Assembly (NCBI RefSeq): GCF_900101855.1
Contig: NZ_FMVC01000001.1
Span: 248,001-312,000, forward strand
DNA from: Flavobacterium anhuiense
GTDB lineage: Bacteria > Bacteroidota > Bacteroidia > Flavobacteriales > Flavobacteriaceae
DNA: 64,000 nt
Reading direction: 5' to 3'
In this document: in pieces, positions 25,701 through 34,609 of the stretch
How the letters are laid out: each line of letters opens with the position of its first letter
How positions within the stretch are numbered: the first letter of the stretch is position 1
The notes under the pieces: model-generated
The model's database searches: none
Seen by the model: the letters and a program-made list of their open reading frames with translations, nothing else
What the model was told of the DNA's origin: nothing
Program-made: the position numbers and the translations under genes

Positions 25701-25844
25701 CGCAAAGCACGCTAAGAATTACGCAAAGTTCGCTAAGTTTTTTTAAGATATATTTTTAATAGAATTCAGAAAACACAAAGCTTTGCGAACTTCTCATCCT
25801 TAAATAATTTTGCGAACTTTGCGTAATTCTTAGCGTGCTTTGCG
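25701..25844. repeat. Element bounded by 33-bp perfect inverted repeats
   Basis: The 33 bases at 25701-25733 are the exact reverse complement of 25812-25844, separated by 78 AT-rich bases. Each arm is made of two units of a CGCAAAG-like motif (cgcaaagcacgctaag, then acgcaaagttcgc). A partial copy, CTTTGCGAACTTCTC, lies in the spacer at about 25783-25797. A related sequence occurs after the tRNA at about 51558-51590. No transposase is present. It resembles non-coding interspersed repeats (REP/MITE-like). Confidence 0.75.
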
Positions 25845-25886
25845 TTTAAACTTTATCTTTGTAATAAAACAACACACAACACTACA

Positions 25887-26549
25887 ATGAAAAATACATT
25901 TATTGCCCCTTCAGTCCTTGCTGCCGATTTTGGCAATCTGCAACGCGATGTCGAAATGATTAATAACAGTCAGGCTGATTGGTTTCATATCGATATTATG
26001 GATGGAGTTTTTGTACCAAATATTTCTTTTGGAATGCCAGTTTTAGAAGCCATTTCAAAACATGCCAAAAAATATATCGATGTCCATTTAATGATTATCG
26101 ATCCTGACCGTTACATTAAAACTTTTGCTGATTTAGGCGCAAATGGATTGACTGTTCATTATGAAGCTTGCATACATTTACACAGAACACTGCAAGCTAT
26201 TAAAGCTGAAGGAATGAAAGCAGGTGTAGCCATGAATCCGCATACCAATGTAGATTTATTGGAAGATATTATAAACGATATTGACGTAGTTTGCATTATG
26301 AGTGTAAATCCTGGATTTGGTGGACAATCATTCATCGAAAATACTTATGATAAAGTAAAAAAACTAAAAGCGCTTATAACACGTAAAAATGCTTCAACAC
26401 TAATCGAAATTGATGGCGGTGTGACCAGCAAAAATGCAAAACAATTAGTAGAAGCAGGCGCAGATGTTTTAGTTGCTGGAAGTTTTGTTTTTAAGGCTGA
26501 AAACCCAACAGAAACAATTGCAGATTTAAAAGTCCTTACTGCTTTTTAG
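25887..26549 (+). CDS. rpe: Ribulose-phosphate 3-epimerase
   Basis: Rpe interconverts ribulose-5-phosphate and xylulose-5-phosphate in the pentose phosphate pathway. The 220-residue TIM-barrel protein begins APSVLAADFGNL and shows the metal and catalytic segments HIDIMDGVFVPNISFG, VHLMI, MSVNPGFGGQSFI and IDGGVTSKNAKQL with VAGSFVF at the phosphate site. Length is normal. A TATCTTTG at 25854-25861 may be its -7 box, lying just beyond the inverted-repeat arm. Its last 24 bases overlap the end of the convergent nuclease gene. Confidence 0.96.
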   Translation: MKNTFIAPSVLAADFGNLQRDVEMINNSQADWFHIDIMDGVFVPNISFGMPVLEAISKHAKKYIDVHLMIIDPDRYIKTFADLGANGLTVHYEACIHLHRTLQAIKAEGMKAGVAMNPHTNVDLLEDIINDIDVVCIMSVNPGFGGQSFIENTYDKVKKLKALITRKNASTLIEIDGGVTSKNAKQLVEAGADVLVAGSFVFKAENPTETIADLKVLTAF

Positions 26550-27311
26550 GTTTTTAAGATTCGGAAAGAAATCAATTCCGGTCATTTTCTCCAAAGTTTC
26601 AATTGGAACTACAAAATCATAAATCGATTGATCACTTTTTTCGTTTGGAACCAAGAAAGCAATTGCTTTATGCTCTTTCCCTTTTTTAGCCAAAACAATT
26701 TTATAGAAATATTTAGGAACAGCCACTTTTTCTGTTCCTATTTTTTTATCCGAATCTTTTGCAATCCCGCCAGTTACCACGTAAATATCATTGTATTTTC
26801 CTGCCCAATAGCGAGTCTTCTGCTCTATCCTATTCCAAATTCCAGCATTAAAATCTCTTTTCTGAGGAGAAATATTCGAAGTATAAAAAGTGTCATTATA
26901 AGCATCTTTGCTGAACTCCATATCCCCTGCAGGACAAAGATGACCTTTATCGTAACCTGATTTTTTATAATTTCTCCAATCTGCAGAACCTGTAGTTACT
27001 TTTGGATCTTCTATAAAATAGGGACGTTTATAATCATTATTTTTTAAATATTCCTTTTTCAATTCGTAAGCTACCCACTCTGCCTGCTCAAACTTTTCAT
27101 TGTAAGAAAGCGTATAATATTGATGCTTTACAATCTGTTTGGTTGTTGAAGTCGGGAGATAAGCAGTGTTATATAGAGAATCTCCATAAGTAGAATTTCC
27201 TTTAAAAGAAACAATTTCATTACTATTTATTTCTTGAGTATTTTTTACATTTTCTTTTTTACATGACAGTAATACAAAACCTAGTAAAATCAAACCAAAA
27301 CAACCTTTCAT
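26526..27311 (-). CDS. DNA/RNA non-specific endonuclease, lipoprotein
   Basis: The 261-residue protein belongs to the Endonuclease_NS (NucA/Serratia nuclease) family, which cuts DNA and RNA using a beta-beta-alpha metal site. The key motif appears as DKGHLCPAGDM, with His as general base, followed by TFYTSNISPQKRDFNAGIWNRIE containing the metal-binding Asn. The ATG at 27311 gives a lipoprotein signal with lipobox LLSC at about residue 17; an in-frame ATG 17 codons upstream would spoil it. It is likely on the cell envelope, for nucleic-acid degradation. It converges on rpe with 24 bases of overlap. Confidence 0.9.
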   Translation of the reverse strand: MKGCFGLILLGFVLLSCKKENVKNTQEINSNEIVSFKGNSTYGDSLYNTAYLPTSTTKQIVKHQYYTLSYNEKFEQAEWVAYELKKEYLKNNDYKRPYFIEDPKVTTGSADWRNYKKSGYDKGHLCPAGDMEFSKDAYNDTFYTSNISPQKRDFNAGIWNRIEQKTRYWAGKYNDIYVVTGGIAKDSDKKIGTEKVAVPKYFYKIVLAKKGKEHKAIAFLVPNEKSDQSIYDFVVPIETLEKMTGIDFFPNLKNLKSSKDF

Positions 27312-27340
27312 ATTTTTATTTTTAAAAACTAAACTTACAA

Positions 27341-27382
27341 AAAAAACGCTCCATAAATTCAAAAAATTTATAGAGCGTTTTT
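27341..27382 (-). terminator. Terminator after prc
   Basis: On the minus strand an 18-bp stem with one mismatch (27365-27382 pairing with 27342-27359), 5-nt loop, then a T-run. It lies 25 bases past the Prc stop. Confidence 0.85.
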
Positions 27383-27406
27383 AAACAAATTAAATTCTAT
27401 TCGAAC

Positions 27407-29593
27407 TTAAGACTTCACTAGTTTATCCTTTTTCATTTTAGGATTAACTGTATTTTTTACCAAACTTTTCGTTTGCAAATCATCCAATACATTTAAAGCT
27501 TCTTCTACATAAACATCTTTAGATAATGCTTGGTGCCATGCTTCTCTTTTTTCTTTTAAAGAAGCGTCAGCTTTCATTTCTTCTTCTTCATAAGGAAGCG
27601 ATTTAAAAATCAGATTGTTTTTGTAATCAGAAATTGGTTTATATTTTTTTCCTTCGTTTTCAACTTGTTCCTGAGTCTCTTTAAAACTCTTAATATTCAA
27701 ACTATAAACATTTTCTTTATTCTTGACATCTATCCATTTTGCATTATCATCAATTAATTTGAATTGAGGATTTTGTGCAATTCTGTTTCTACTGTTATTG
27801 ATAGCTTTAGTAAAGTTTTCATTAGAAGTCCAAGTACTATAATCAGCTGGATCAATTTTATCCCAAGGCATTGCATTATCAATATCTCTCTCACCCATTT
27901 TCAAGTAAGCATAACGATCTGGCATTACAACATCACTATGAACTCCTTCTAGCTGAGTAGAACCACCATTAATTCTATAAAACTTCTGCCCTGTAATTTT
28001 CAATGCTCCAAGATCTCCATAATTTGCGTTACGCACAAATTGATTTAAATCAAGTACATTTTGTACAGTTCCTTTTCCGTAAGTTTGTTTGCTTCCGATA
28101 ATTACACCACGTTTGTAATCTTGAATGGCAGCAGCTAAAATTTCAGACGCCGAAGCAGAAAAACTGTTTACCATGATAACCAATGGACCATCCCATTCGA
28201 TTTTTTTATCTTTATCATATAAAACTTCTTTCTTTTTACCAGCAGATTTCACCTGAACAATTGGTCCGTCTTCGATAAATAAACCAGCAATATCAACAAC
28301 TGTAGAAAGAGATCCTCCACCATCATCACGAACGTCAAGTACAATTCCGTTGATGTTTTCTTTTTTCAATCTTTCTACTTCACGAGCAATATCTTTTCCT
28401 GCATCACGTCCGTCTTTATTTTCAAAGTCGATATAGAATTTAGGAAGATAAATTACTCCATATTTTAAGCCGTTTTTCTCAACAACACTAGATTTTGCAT
28501 ACGTTTCTTCAATTTCAACAACATCACGAATGATAGAAATTACTTTAATAGAACCATCAACTTTTTTAACTGTCAGTTTTACTTCAGTTCCTTTATGACC
28601 TTTAATTTTTTTCACGACATCATCCAAACGCATACCCACAACATCTACAGGTTCCTCATTTCCTTGAGCAACTTTCAAGATTAAATCACCAGCCTCAAGC
28701 TGTTTTCCTTTCCAAGCTGGACCTCCAGAAATTAACTCGTCAATTTGAGTAAAATCATTTTTCTTAGTCAAACGAGCTCCAATACCTTCTAGTTTTCCAC
28801 TAATATTTACATCAAAACGATCTTTTTCTTCTGGTGCAAAATAACTTGTATGAGGGTCAAAACGAGCCATAATCGAATTCAAATACACAGAAAACCAGTA
28901 TTCTCTATTCAAATCTTTAATTACACCAAAATTATCATCTAGCGATTTTAAAGAGCTTTCGCGAGTTTCTTTTTCTAAAGTTTCAAAAGATTTCTCTTTG
29001 TAAGCTGGGTCTTTTTTCTTCTTTTCTTCTTCAATTTTTTGTTTGGTCACTAAAGAAGAAAGAGTCGATAATTTAATTTGTTTTCTCCATCTTTCATTAA
29101 GCTCAGTTAAGTTTTTTGCATACGGAATGTGCTCATAATCTGCATTAAAAGTCTCGTCAACATTATAATTAAAAGGCTGAGCTAAAATCGTTTTATAACG
29201 TTTTTTACTTTCCTCCATACGCTTCATCAACCTAGTATAAGTAAGGTTAAAGAAAGTAATATCTTTATTCAAAAATTGATCATCAAGCATTAATTCATAT
29301 TGTTTGAACTCGTCAATATCTGACTGCAGGAAAAATCTTTTTGAAGGGTCTAGAGCGTCAATATAATCCTTAAAAATGCCTTTTGAAAATTCATCATTTA
29401 TTTCTGCTGGACTATAATGCCCTTTTTCAATAACAAATGCTAATAATTCTAAAAGTGTCTTGTCTCTATTCGGATCTGGGTCGATTGTCCTATCGGCATT
29501 CATTTTAAATGCAAACAAGGTAAGCGATAAGCACAATACGGCTATGAGTATCTTATAATTTCTTTTCATAAACTTTATAATAGCATTCATCAA
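27407..29593 (-). CDS. prc: Carboxy-terminal processing periplasmic protease (Prc/Tsp, S41)
   Basis: Prc degrades or trims periplasmic proteins from the C-terminus. The 728-residue protein has a signal or anchor segment (about 14-30), an N-terminal helical domain (to about 235), a PDZ domain (about 258-345: GKLEGIGARLTKKNDFTQID), the S41 peptidase domain with the Ser/Lys dyad S481 (in FSASASEI) and K507 (in YGKGTVQ), and a C-terminal DUF3340-type region (about 560-728). Start is uncertain: Met 1, 2 and 9 are all possible, the last giving MKRNYKILIAVL. It is a single-gene unit with its own terminator. Confidence 0.94.
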   Translation of the reverse strand: MMNAIIKFMKRNYKILIAVLCLSLTLFAFKMNADRTIDPDPNRDKTLLELLAFVIEKGHYSPAEINDEFSKGIFKDYIDALDPSKRFFLQSDIDEFKQYELMLDDQFLNKDITFFNLTYTRLMKRMEESKKRYKTILAQPFNYNVDETFNADYEHIPYAKNLTELNERWRKQIKLSTLSSLVTKQKIEEEKKKKDPAYKEKSFETLEKETRESSLKSLDDNFGVIKDLNREYWFSVYLNSIMARFDPHTSYFAPEEKDRFDVNISGKLEGIGARLTKKNDFTQIDELISGGPAWKGKQLEAGDLILKVAQGNEEPVDVVGMRLDDVVKKIKGHKGTEVKLTVKKVDGSIKVISIIRDVVEIEETYAKSSVVEKNGLKYGVIYLPKFYIDFENKDGRDAGKDIAREVERLKKENINGIVLDVRDDGGGSLSTVVDIAGLFIEDGPIVQVKSAGKKKEVLYDKDKKIEWDGPLVIMVNSFSASASEILAAAIQDYKRGVIIGSKQTYGKGTVQNVLDLNQFVRNANYGDLGALKITGQKFYRINGGSTQLEGVHSDVVMPDRYAYLKMGERDIDNAMPWDKIDPADYSTWTSNENFTKAINNSRNRIAQNPQFKLIDDNAKWIDVKNKENVYSLNIKSFKETQEQVENEGKKYKPISDYKNNLIFKSLPYEEEEMKADASLKEKREAWHQALSKDVYVEEALNVLDDLQTKSLVKNTVNPKMKKDKLVKS

Positions 29594-29721
29594 TTTTTTT
29601 ATCTAAGTTACGTTAAAAACTATGCCACGAGAGCTAACGCTTCGATAATTTTTTGTTAAAGATATAAAAATGTTTAATTCGCAAAAAAGTTCTTTACCTT
29701 AGTTGACAAATTTTACACTAT

Positions 29722-29756
29722 TTGTGACTTATCGCAAATAATTGTGATTAATTTTG
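29722..29756 (+). promoter_or_regulatory. Candidate promoter of surE
   Basis: TAATTTTG (29749-29756) is a perfect -7 box 46 bases before the surE ATG; TTG at 29722-29724 is 24 bases upstream, slightly long. It would drive surE, the small membrane gene and possibly lpxB. Confidence 0.5.
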
Positions 29757-29802
29757 TTCTTAAAATCCTACAATTGTTAAATCTACACATAATATTTATT
29801 AA

Positions 29803-30582
29803 ATGAAAGCTGAGAAACCACTAATATTAGTAACTAACGATGATGGTATTTTGGCTCCTGGAATTAGAGCCCTTATCAGTGTCATGGAAACCATAGGCGA
29901 TGTCATCGTTGTTGCGCCAGACAAACCTCAAAGCGCAATGGGGCACGCCATCACAGTCAACAATACCTTATTTATAGATAAAATTTCGAAAGACGATGAC
30001 ACAATTGCAGAATACAGCTGTTCTGGAACTCCTGTAGATTGCGTTAAATTGGCAGTAAACGAAATCTTAAAACGCAAACCCGATTTATGCGTTTCGGGAA
30101 TCAACCATGGATCAAATTCGTCTATCAATGTCATTTATTCTGGAACCATGAGTGCAGCTGTCGAAGCTGGAATAGAAGGCATTCAGGCTATAGGATTTTC
30201 TCTTTTAGATTTTGATTGGAACGCTGATTTTGAGCCGATCAAATCTTTTGTAAAAAAAATTGCCTTAGAAACTCTGGCTAATAAACTGCCTCCAGGAGTA
30301 GTTTTAAACGTCAACTTTCCAAAATTAAAAGAATCTGAAATTAAAGGAATTAAAGTTTGTCGTCAAGCGAAAGCTTATTATGCGCAGAAATTTGACAAAA
30401 GACAAACTCCCTTCGGAAAAGATTATTACTGGCTTGCGGGCAAATTTGTAAACGAAGACAAAGGCGAAGATACCGACGAATGGGCTTTGGCAAACGGATA
30501 TATTTCAGTGGTTCCGGTACAATTTGACTTGACTGCCCATCACTCTATTCAGCAACTTAATACTTGGAAATTAAATGACTAA
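29803..30582 (+). CDS. surE: 5'/3'-nucleotidase SurE
   Basis: SurE is a metal-dependent phosphatase acting on nucleoside monophosphates and linked to stationary-phase survival. The 259-residue protein starts with ILVTNDDGILAPGI, where N12, D13 and D14 belong to the metal and active-site loop. SGTPVDCVKLAV, CVSGINHGSNSS and YSGTMSAAVEAGIEG follow in the normal order. Length is typical. Its stop overlaps the next gene by 8 bases, so they are translationally coupled. Confidence 0.96.
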   Translation: MKAEKPLILVTNDDGILAPGIRALISVMETIGDVIVVAPDKPQSAMGHAITVNNTLFIDKISKDDDTIAEYSCSGTPVDCVKLAVNEILKRKPDLCVSGINHGSNSSINVIYSGTMSAAVEAGIEGIQAIGFSLLDFDWNADFEPIKSFVKKIALETLANKLPPGVVLNVNFPKLKESEIKGIKVCRQAKAYYAQKFDKRQTPFGKDYYWLAGKFVNEDKGEDTDEWALANGYISVVPVQFDLTAHHSIQQLNTWKLND

Positions 30583-30844
30583 AGAAATACTAATCGGTTT
30601 TTTAATCGGAATTTTTACGGCTCTTCTAGGAAGCTATCTGTTCATTACATTTTTTACCACATTTGATATTTCATCAGGATTTAAAATGATTCGAGAATAC
30701 GGATATCTCGGAAAAATAATTACCATAGGAACACTTTTAGACCTTGGTGTATTTGCTATTCTTTTAAAAAGAAACAAAGAATACATGGCTCGAGGTGTGA
30801 TTTTAGCCGTGATTGTATTGGCTATTTCGACATTAGTTATTTAA
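30575..30844 (+). CDS. Small membrane protein between surE and lpxB
   Basis: The 89-residue protein has three hydrophobic segments (about 5-28, 45-63 and 70-88) with a polar loop (IREYGYLGK) between the first two, and a Lys/Arg-rich turn (LKRNKEYMARG). It overlaps surE by 8 bases. I recognise no named family. Its place next to lpxB would fit a role at the inner membrane, but nothing in the sequence states one. Confidence 0.75.
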   Translation: MTKEILIGFLIGIFTALLGSYLFITFFTTFDISSGFKMIREYGYLGKIITIGTLLDLGVFAILLKRNKEYMARGVILAVIVLAISTLVI

Positions 30845-30848
30845 ATCT

Positions 30849-30856
30849 TATCTTTG
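30849..30856 (+). promoter_or_regulatory. Candidate -7 box before lpxB
   Basis: TATCTTTG matches the -7 consensus and lies 54 bases before the lpxB ATG, directly after the stop of the previous gene. No clear TTG is seen at the right distance, as the -33 region would be in coding sequence. Confidence 0.35.
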
Positions 30857-30910
30857 CGAGGTTAGCGCTTTCGCGGATTTACAACTTAGCACATTTACAA
30901 AAAAACCAAC

Positions 30911-32032
30911 ATGAAGTATTACATAATTGCAGGAGAAGCCTCTGGAGATTTACATGGTTCAAATTTAATGAAGGCATTATATGTTGAAGATCCCGAAGCA
31001 GAAATTAGATTTTGGGGAGGAGATTTAATGCAAAAAGCAGGTGGAACTCTGGTAAAACATTATCGCGACTTGGCTTTTATGGGCTTTATTGAAGTGGTTT
31101 TCAATTTAAAAACCATTTTAAATAATATTAAAATATGTAAAAAAGACATCACGGAGTTTCAACCAGATGTGATTATTTTTATTGATTATCCTGGTTTTAA
31201 TATGCGAATTGCAAAATGGGCAAAGGAATTAGGATATAAAACGCATTATTATATTTCTCCGCAAATTTGGGCTTGGAAGGAGAACAGAATTAAAGCCATC
31301 AAACAAGATGTCGATAAGATGTATGTGATTTTGCCTTTTGAGAAAAGCTTTTACGAAGACAAACATCATTTCCCTGTAGATTTCGTTGGGCATCCGCTTA
31401 TCGATGCGATTCAGAATCAGCCAGCCTTTGATGAAGCTTTATTTAGAAAAGAAAATAATCTAGGCGAAAAACCAATCATTGCAGTTTTACCTGGAAGCCG
31501 CAAACAAGAAATTACCAAAATGCTGAGTGTAATGCTGAGCGTTGTTGATGATTTTCAGGATTACGAATTTGTTATTGCTGGAGCTCCAAGTCAGGAATAC
31601 GAATTTTATCAGCAATTCTTAAAAAATAAAAACATTGCATTTGTTTCCAATAAAACGTACGATTTGCTTCGTTCTTCGACAGCCGCTCTGGTAACTTCTG
31701 GAACGGCGACTCTTGAAACAGCTCTTTTTAAAGTTCCTGAAGTTGTTTGCTATAAAGGAAGTGAAGTTTCATATCAGATTGCAAAACGCATTATCACTTT
31801 AAAATACATTTCTCTTGTCAATTTGATTATGGATCAGGAAGTTGTGACGGAATTAATTCAGGGAGATTGTAATAAAAAACGAATTAAAGAAGAGCTCCAA
31901 AAATTATTGGAACCTGACTATCGCAATAAAGTGCTGCAAAATTACGATATATTAGAACAAAAATTAGGCGGAGTTGGCGCAAGTAAGAACACAGCGAAAC
32001 TCATTGTTGCCGATTTAAAACAAACTAATTAA
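30911..32032 (+). CDS. lpxB: Lipid-A-disaccharide synthase
   Basis: LpxB joins UDP-2,3-diacylglucosamine and lipid X to form the lipid A disaccharide on the inner face of the cytoplasmic membrane. The 373-residue GT-B enzyme begins with IIAGEASGDLHGSNLM, and contains FWGGDLMQKAGG, DYPGFNMRIAKWAK, YISPQIWAWKENR, VGHPLIDAI, AVLPGSRKQEI and TSGTATLETALFKVPEVV, the full set of family landmarks. Length is normal. The NlpC/P60 lipoprotein starts 6 bases after it. Confidence 0.97.
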   Translation: MKYYIIAGEASGDLHGSNLMKALYVEDPEAEIRFWGGDLMQKAGGTLVKHYRDLAFMGFIEVVFNLKTILNNIKICKKDITEFQPDVIIFIDYPGFNMRIAKWAKELGYKTHYYISPQIWAWKENRIKAIKQDVDKMYVILPFEKSFYEDKHHFPVDFVGHPLIDAIQNQPAFDEALFRKENNLGEKPIIAVLPGSRKQEITKMLSVMLSVVDDFQDYEFVIAGAPSQEYEFYQQFLKNKNIAFVSNKTYDLLRSSTAALVTSGTATLETALFKVPEVVCYKGSEVSYQIAKRIITLKYISLVNLIMDQEVVTELIQGDCNKKRIKEELQKLLEPDYRNKVLQNYDILEQKLGGVGASKNTAKLIVADLKQTN

Positions 32033-32038
32033 TCTATT

Positions 32039-32524
32039 TTGAAAAGAATACTCCTTTTTCTGCTTTTAACAATTGCTTTTACTTCTTGTAAATCAACTTC
32101 TTCTGTTGCAAACAAAAACGAATCTAAAAAAGAAAACAGATCGTTGGTAAATAATTTAATTGAAAAAGCAACTGACAATATTGGCGTGCGCTACAAAGCT
32201 GGAGGAACTACAAAAAACGGATTTGATTGTTCCGGATTGGTTTATACTACATTTGAAAGTGAAAATATACAACTTCCGAGAAGTTCTTATGAGCAAGCAA
32301 AAATTGGAAAAGTAATTCCGTTAAACGATGCCCGAAAAGGCGATCTAATCTTCTTTAAAACCAATAAAAGCAGACAAATTAACCATGTCGGATTAATTAC
32401 AGAAGCCAATTCTGATGAAGTAAAATTTGTACATTCGTCAACCTCAAAAGGAGTTATTATTTCTTCTACCAAAGAGCCTTATTACAAGAATTCTTTCGAA
32501 CAGGTAAATAGAGTAATTCCTTAA
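32039..32524 (+). CDS. NlpC/P60 (C40) peptidase lipoprotein
   Basis: C40 peptidases hydrolyse peptide bonds in the peptidoglycan stem. The 161-residue protein starts with TTG and has a lipobox TSC (C17). The catalytic Cys is C64 in NGFDCSGLV, the His is H116 in QINHVGLI, and H132 in VHSS is the likely third polar residue. All the needed residues are present, so the enzyme should be active. It is probably co-transcribed with lpxB (6-base gap), which ties wall turnover to outer-membrane lipid synthesis by position only. Confidence 0.92.
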   Translation: MKRILLFLLLTIAFTSCKSTSSVANKNESKKENRSLVNNLIEKATDNIGVRYKAGGTTKNGFDCSGLVYTTFESENIQLPRSSYEQAKIGKVIPLNDARKGDLIFFKTNKSRQINHVGLITEANSDEVKFVHSSTSKGVIISSTKEPYYKNSFEQVNRVIP

Positions 32525-32537
32525 AAAATTCATTTTA

Positions 32538-32572
32538 TTTGTTATTTTTCTTACAAATATTTAATACTTTTA
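32538..32572 (+). promoter_or_regulatory. Candidate promoter of comEC
   Basis: TTTG (32538-32541), 23 bases, TACTTTTA (32565-32572; one mismatch to TAnnTTTG). The box ends four bases before the ATG, so the mRNA would be nearly or fully leaderless. Confidence 0.4.
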
Positions 32573-32576
32573 TGCC

Positions 32577-34607
32577 ATGAAAGTATTAGATTTTCCGTTA
32601 GTAAAAATCACACTTGCGTTTATTCTTGGCATAATCGCTTCTTATTACCTGCATTTTTCTATTTCGATTATTGCCTTTTGGGTTTCAGTTAGCTTTATAG
32701 CATTTTGCGGTGCCTTCTTTTGGAATTTAAAGCATAATAAGAAATCTATTTTATTTGGAAACACCTGTTATGCTTTGTCTTTCTTTATTGGAGCATTGAC
32801 ACTTTTATGCCACACACAAAGTCTTCAAAAAAGCAATTACACGCATTGTAAAATAGCTTTCAAAAATCCTGAATTTATCACATTAATTTTAAGAGAAAAA
32901 TTAAAGAGCAACGATTATAGTGATCGTTACATTGGTCTTGTGAAAACAATATCAGGAAAAGCTTATTCGGGAAAAATAATTGTAAACGTTCAGAAAGACA
33001 GCATTCAAAACCCATTAATTGTAGGGAATAGCATTAAAATTCAAACTATTTTAAAGCAAAACAAACCCAGTAAAAATCCGAATCAGTTTGATTACAGCAA
33101 ATATTTGGCAGACAAACAAATCTACGCTCAGATCTATTGCCAGAAAAAAGAAATTTCGGTCAGCAAAACGGTTCAAAAAGACATTTGGTATTATTGCGCA
33201 AAATTGCATTCGAGAATAATTTCCAATCTTGAAAAATCAAAATTTAATACAGCTGAAATGAATGTTGCTTTGGCTTTAATTTTAGGGCAGCAGCAAGAGA
33301 TTTCACAAGATATTATCCAAGATTATCAATATTCTGGAGCTACGCATATTTTATCTGTTTCGGGGCTTCATGTGGGCTTTATAATGCTTTTCATCACTTT
33401 CATTTTAAAACCTATTCCCAACACAAGAAAAGGCTCTTTTTTAAAACTTGCTTCAATTCTAATTTCTTTAGCAGGTTTTGCCATAATTTCTGGTTTATCT
33501 CCTTCCGTTTTGAGATCCGTAGTTATGTTCTCTTTTGTTGCAATTGGAAGTCATTTACGCCGAAACGGCAATATCTATCATACTTTACTAGTTTCTATTT
33601 TATTGATTTTAATTTTTGAACCCTATTTCTTATTTGATGTCGGTTTTCAATTAAGTTACATCGCATTATTTTTTATACTTTGGCTACATCCCATTTTAAA
33701 AAACATCTATAAACCGAAATACAAGATAATCATTTACATTTGGGAAGCTCTCACCGTTTCTTTTGCTGCACAAATTGGCACTTTGCCTTTATGCCTTTAC
33801 TATTTCCATCAATTTCCAGGTTTATTTTTTGTCACAAACATTATTATATTACCTATCTTATCATTCATTATGATTGCAGGAATTGTAGTTATGATTATCG
33901 CTATTTTTACAAGCCCGCCATTATTTATGATAATGATTTTTGAGAAAAGCATTTATTTGCTAAATTTCATGATTCATGCAGTTGCTTCTGTCGACTCATT
34001 TGTTATTCGAGACATCAGCTTTAATTTATATCACTTGTGGGCATTCTCATTCTTCATAATTGGCACTATAATCTGGATTAAAAAACCAAGTTTTAAAAAA
34101 TTGATATTTATGTTTACCTCAATTATTACAATACAACTTGCTTTTATTTTAACCAAAGTTGAAACTGAAAATGAAGAGGAGTTAATCGTTTACAATGAAA
34201 AAAACAACACGCTTATTTCTGAGCGCTTAGGAAGAAACATAGTACTCTATAGTAGAGATACTATAGATAAAAACATGAATAAAAGAAATATAAATTCTTA
34301 TCTGGTTGGAAATTCAATTACTTTGTCTAAAATCAAAGAGATTAAAAATGTGCTTTACTTTAAAAATACTAAAATTTTAATAATTGATAGTACTAAAGCT
34401 TATTCAGAAAAAATTCAGCCAGACATTCTAATTATTACCCAAACCTCGAGAATAAATCTAGATCGACTGTTACTGCATATTCATCCAAAAATCGTGATAG
34501 CTGATGGTTCGAATTCCAATTCAATTCAGAAATACTGGAGAAACAGCTGTCTTAAAAAAAATATCCCTTTTCATTCAACAAAAGAAAAGGGATACTATCA
34601 ATTATAA
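32577..34607 (+). CDS. ComEC/Rec2-family competence membrane channel
   Basis: ComEC-type proteins carry transforming DNA across the inner membrane. The 676-residue protein has an N-terminal DUF4131/OB-fold-like domain (about 25-190) after two spans, and the Competence domain with about ten spans (about 215-500) containing GATHILSVSGLHVGFIM, GLSPSVLRSVVMFSFVAIG and FDVGFQLSYIALFFI. The C-terminal 150 residues are soluble but lack the metallo-beta-lactamase HxHxDH motif found in longer ComEC proteins, as is common in Bacteroidota. The last 45 bases also hold a terminator for the opposing gene. Confidence 0.9.
   Translation: MKVLDFPLVKITLAFILGIIASYYLHFSISIIAFWVSVSFIAFCGAFFWNLKHNKKSILFGNTCYALSFFIGALTLLCHTQSLQKSNYTHCKIAFKNPEFITLILREKLKSNDYSDRYIGLVKTISGKAYSGKIIVNVQKDSIQNPLIVGNSIKIQTILKQNKPSKNPNQFDYSKYLADKQIYAQIYCQKKEISVSKTVQKDIWYYCAKLHSRIISNLEKSKFNTAEMNVALALILGQQQEISQDIIQDYQYSGATHILSVSGLHVGFIMLFITFILKPIPNTRKGSFLKLASILISLAGFAIISGLSPSVLRSVVMFSFVAIGSHLRRNGNIYHTLLVSILLILIFEPYFLFDVGFQLSYIALFFILWLHPILKNIYKPKYKIIIYIWEALTVSFAAQIGTLPLCLYYFHQFPGLFFVTNIIILPILSFIMIAGIVVMIIAIFTSPPLFMIMIFEKSIYLLNFMIHAVASVDSFVIRDISFNLYHLWAFSFFIIGTIIWIKKPSFKKLIFMFTSIITIQLAFILTKVETENEEELIVYNEKNNTLISERLGRNIVLYSRDTIDKNMNKRNINSYLVGNSITLSKIKEIKNVLYFKNTKILIIDSTKAYSEKIQPDILIITQTSRINLDRLLLHIHPKIVIADGSNSNSIQKYWRNSCLKKNIPFHSTKEKGYYQL
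34552..34594 (-). terminator. Terminator of the minus-strand thioredoxin gene, inside the comEC 3' end
   Basis: On the minus strand TATCCCTTTTC (34594-34584) pairs perfectly with GAAAAGGGATA (34572-34562), loop 11 nt, followed by TTTTTTTT. It lies 16 bases past the stop of the 34610-35056 gene and wholly within the comEC coding sequence. Confidence 0.8.
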
Positions 34608-34609
34608 TT

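Noticed and set aside
25701..25844. CRISPR array
   Set aside because: There are only two arms in inverted, not direct, orientation and one spacer; no cas gene is present.
30857..30900. Another copy of the CGCAAAG repeat before lpxB
   Set aside because: The bases TTTGCGAGGTTAGCGC resemble it only over a few positions, so I could not support it.
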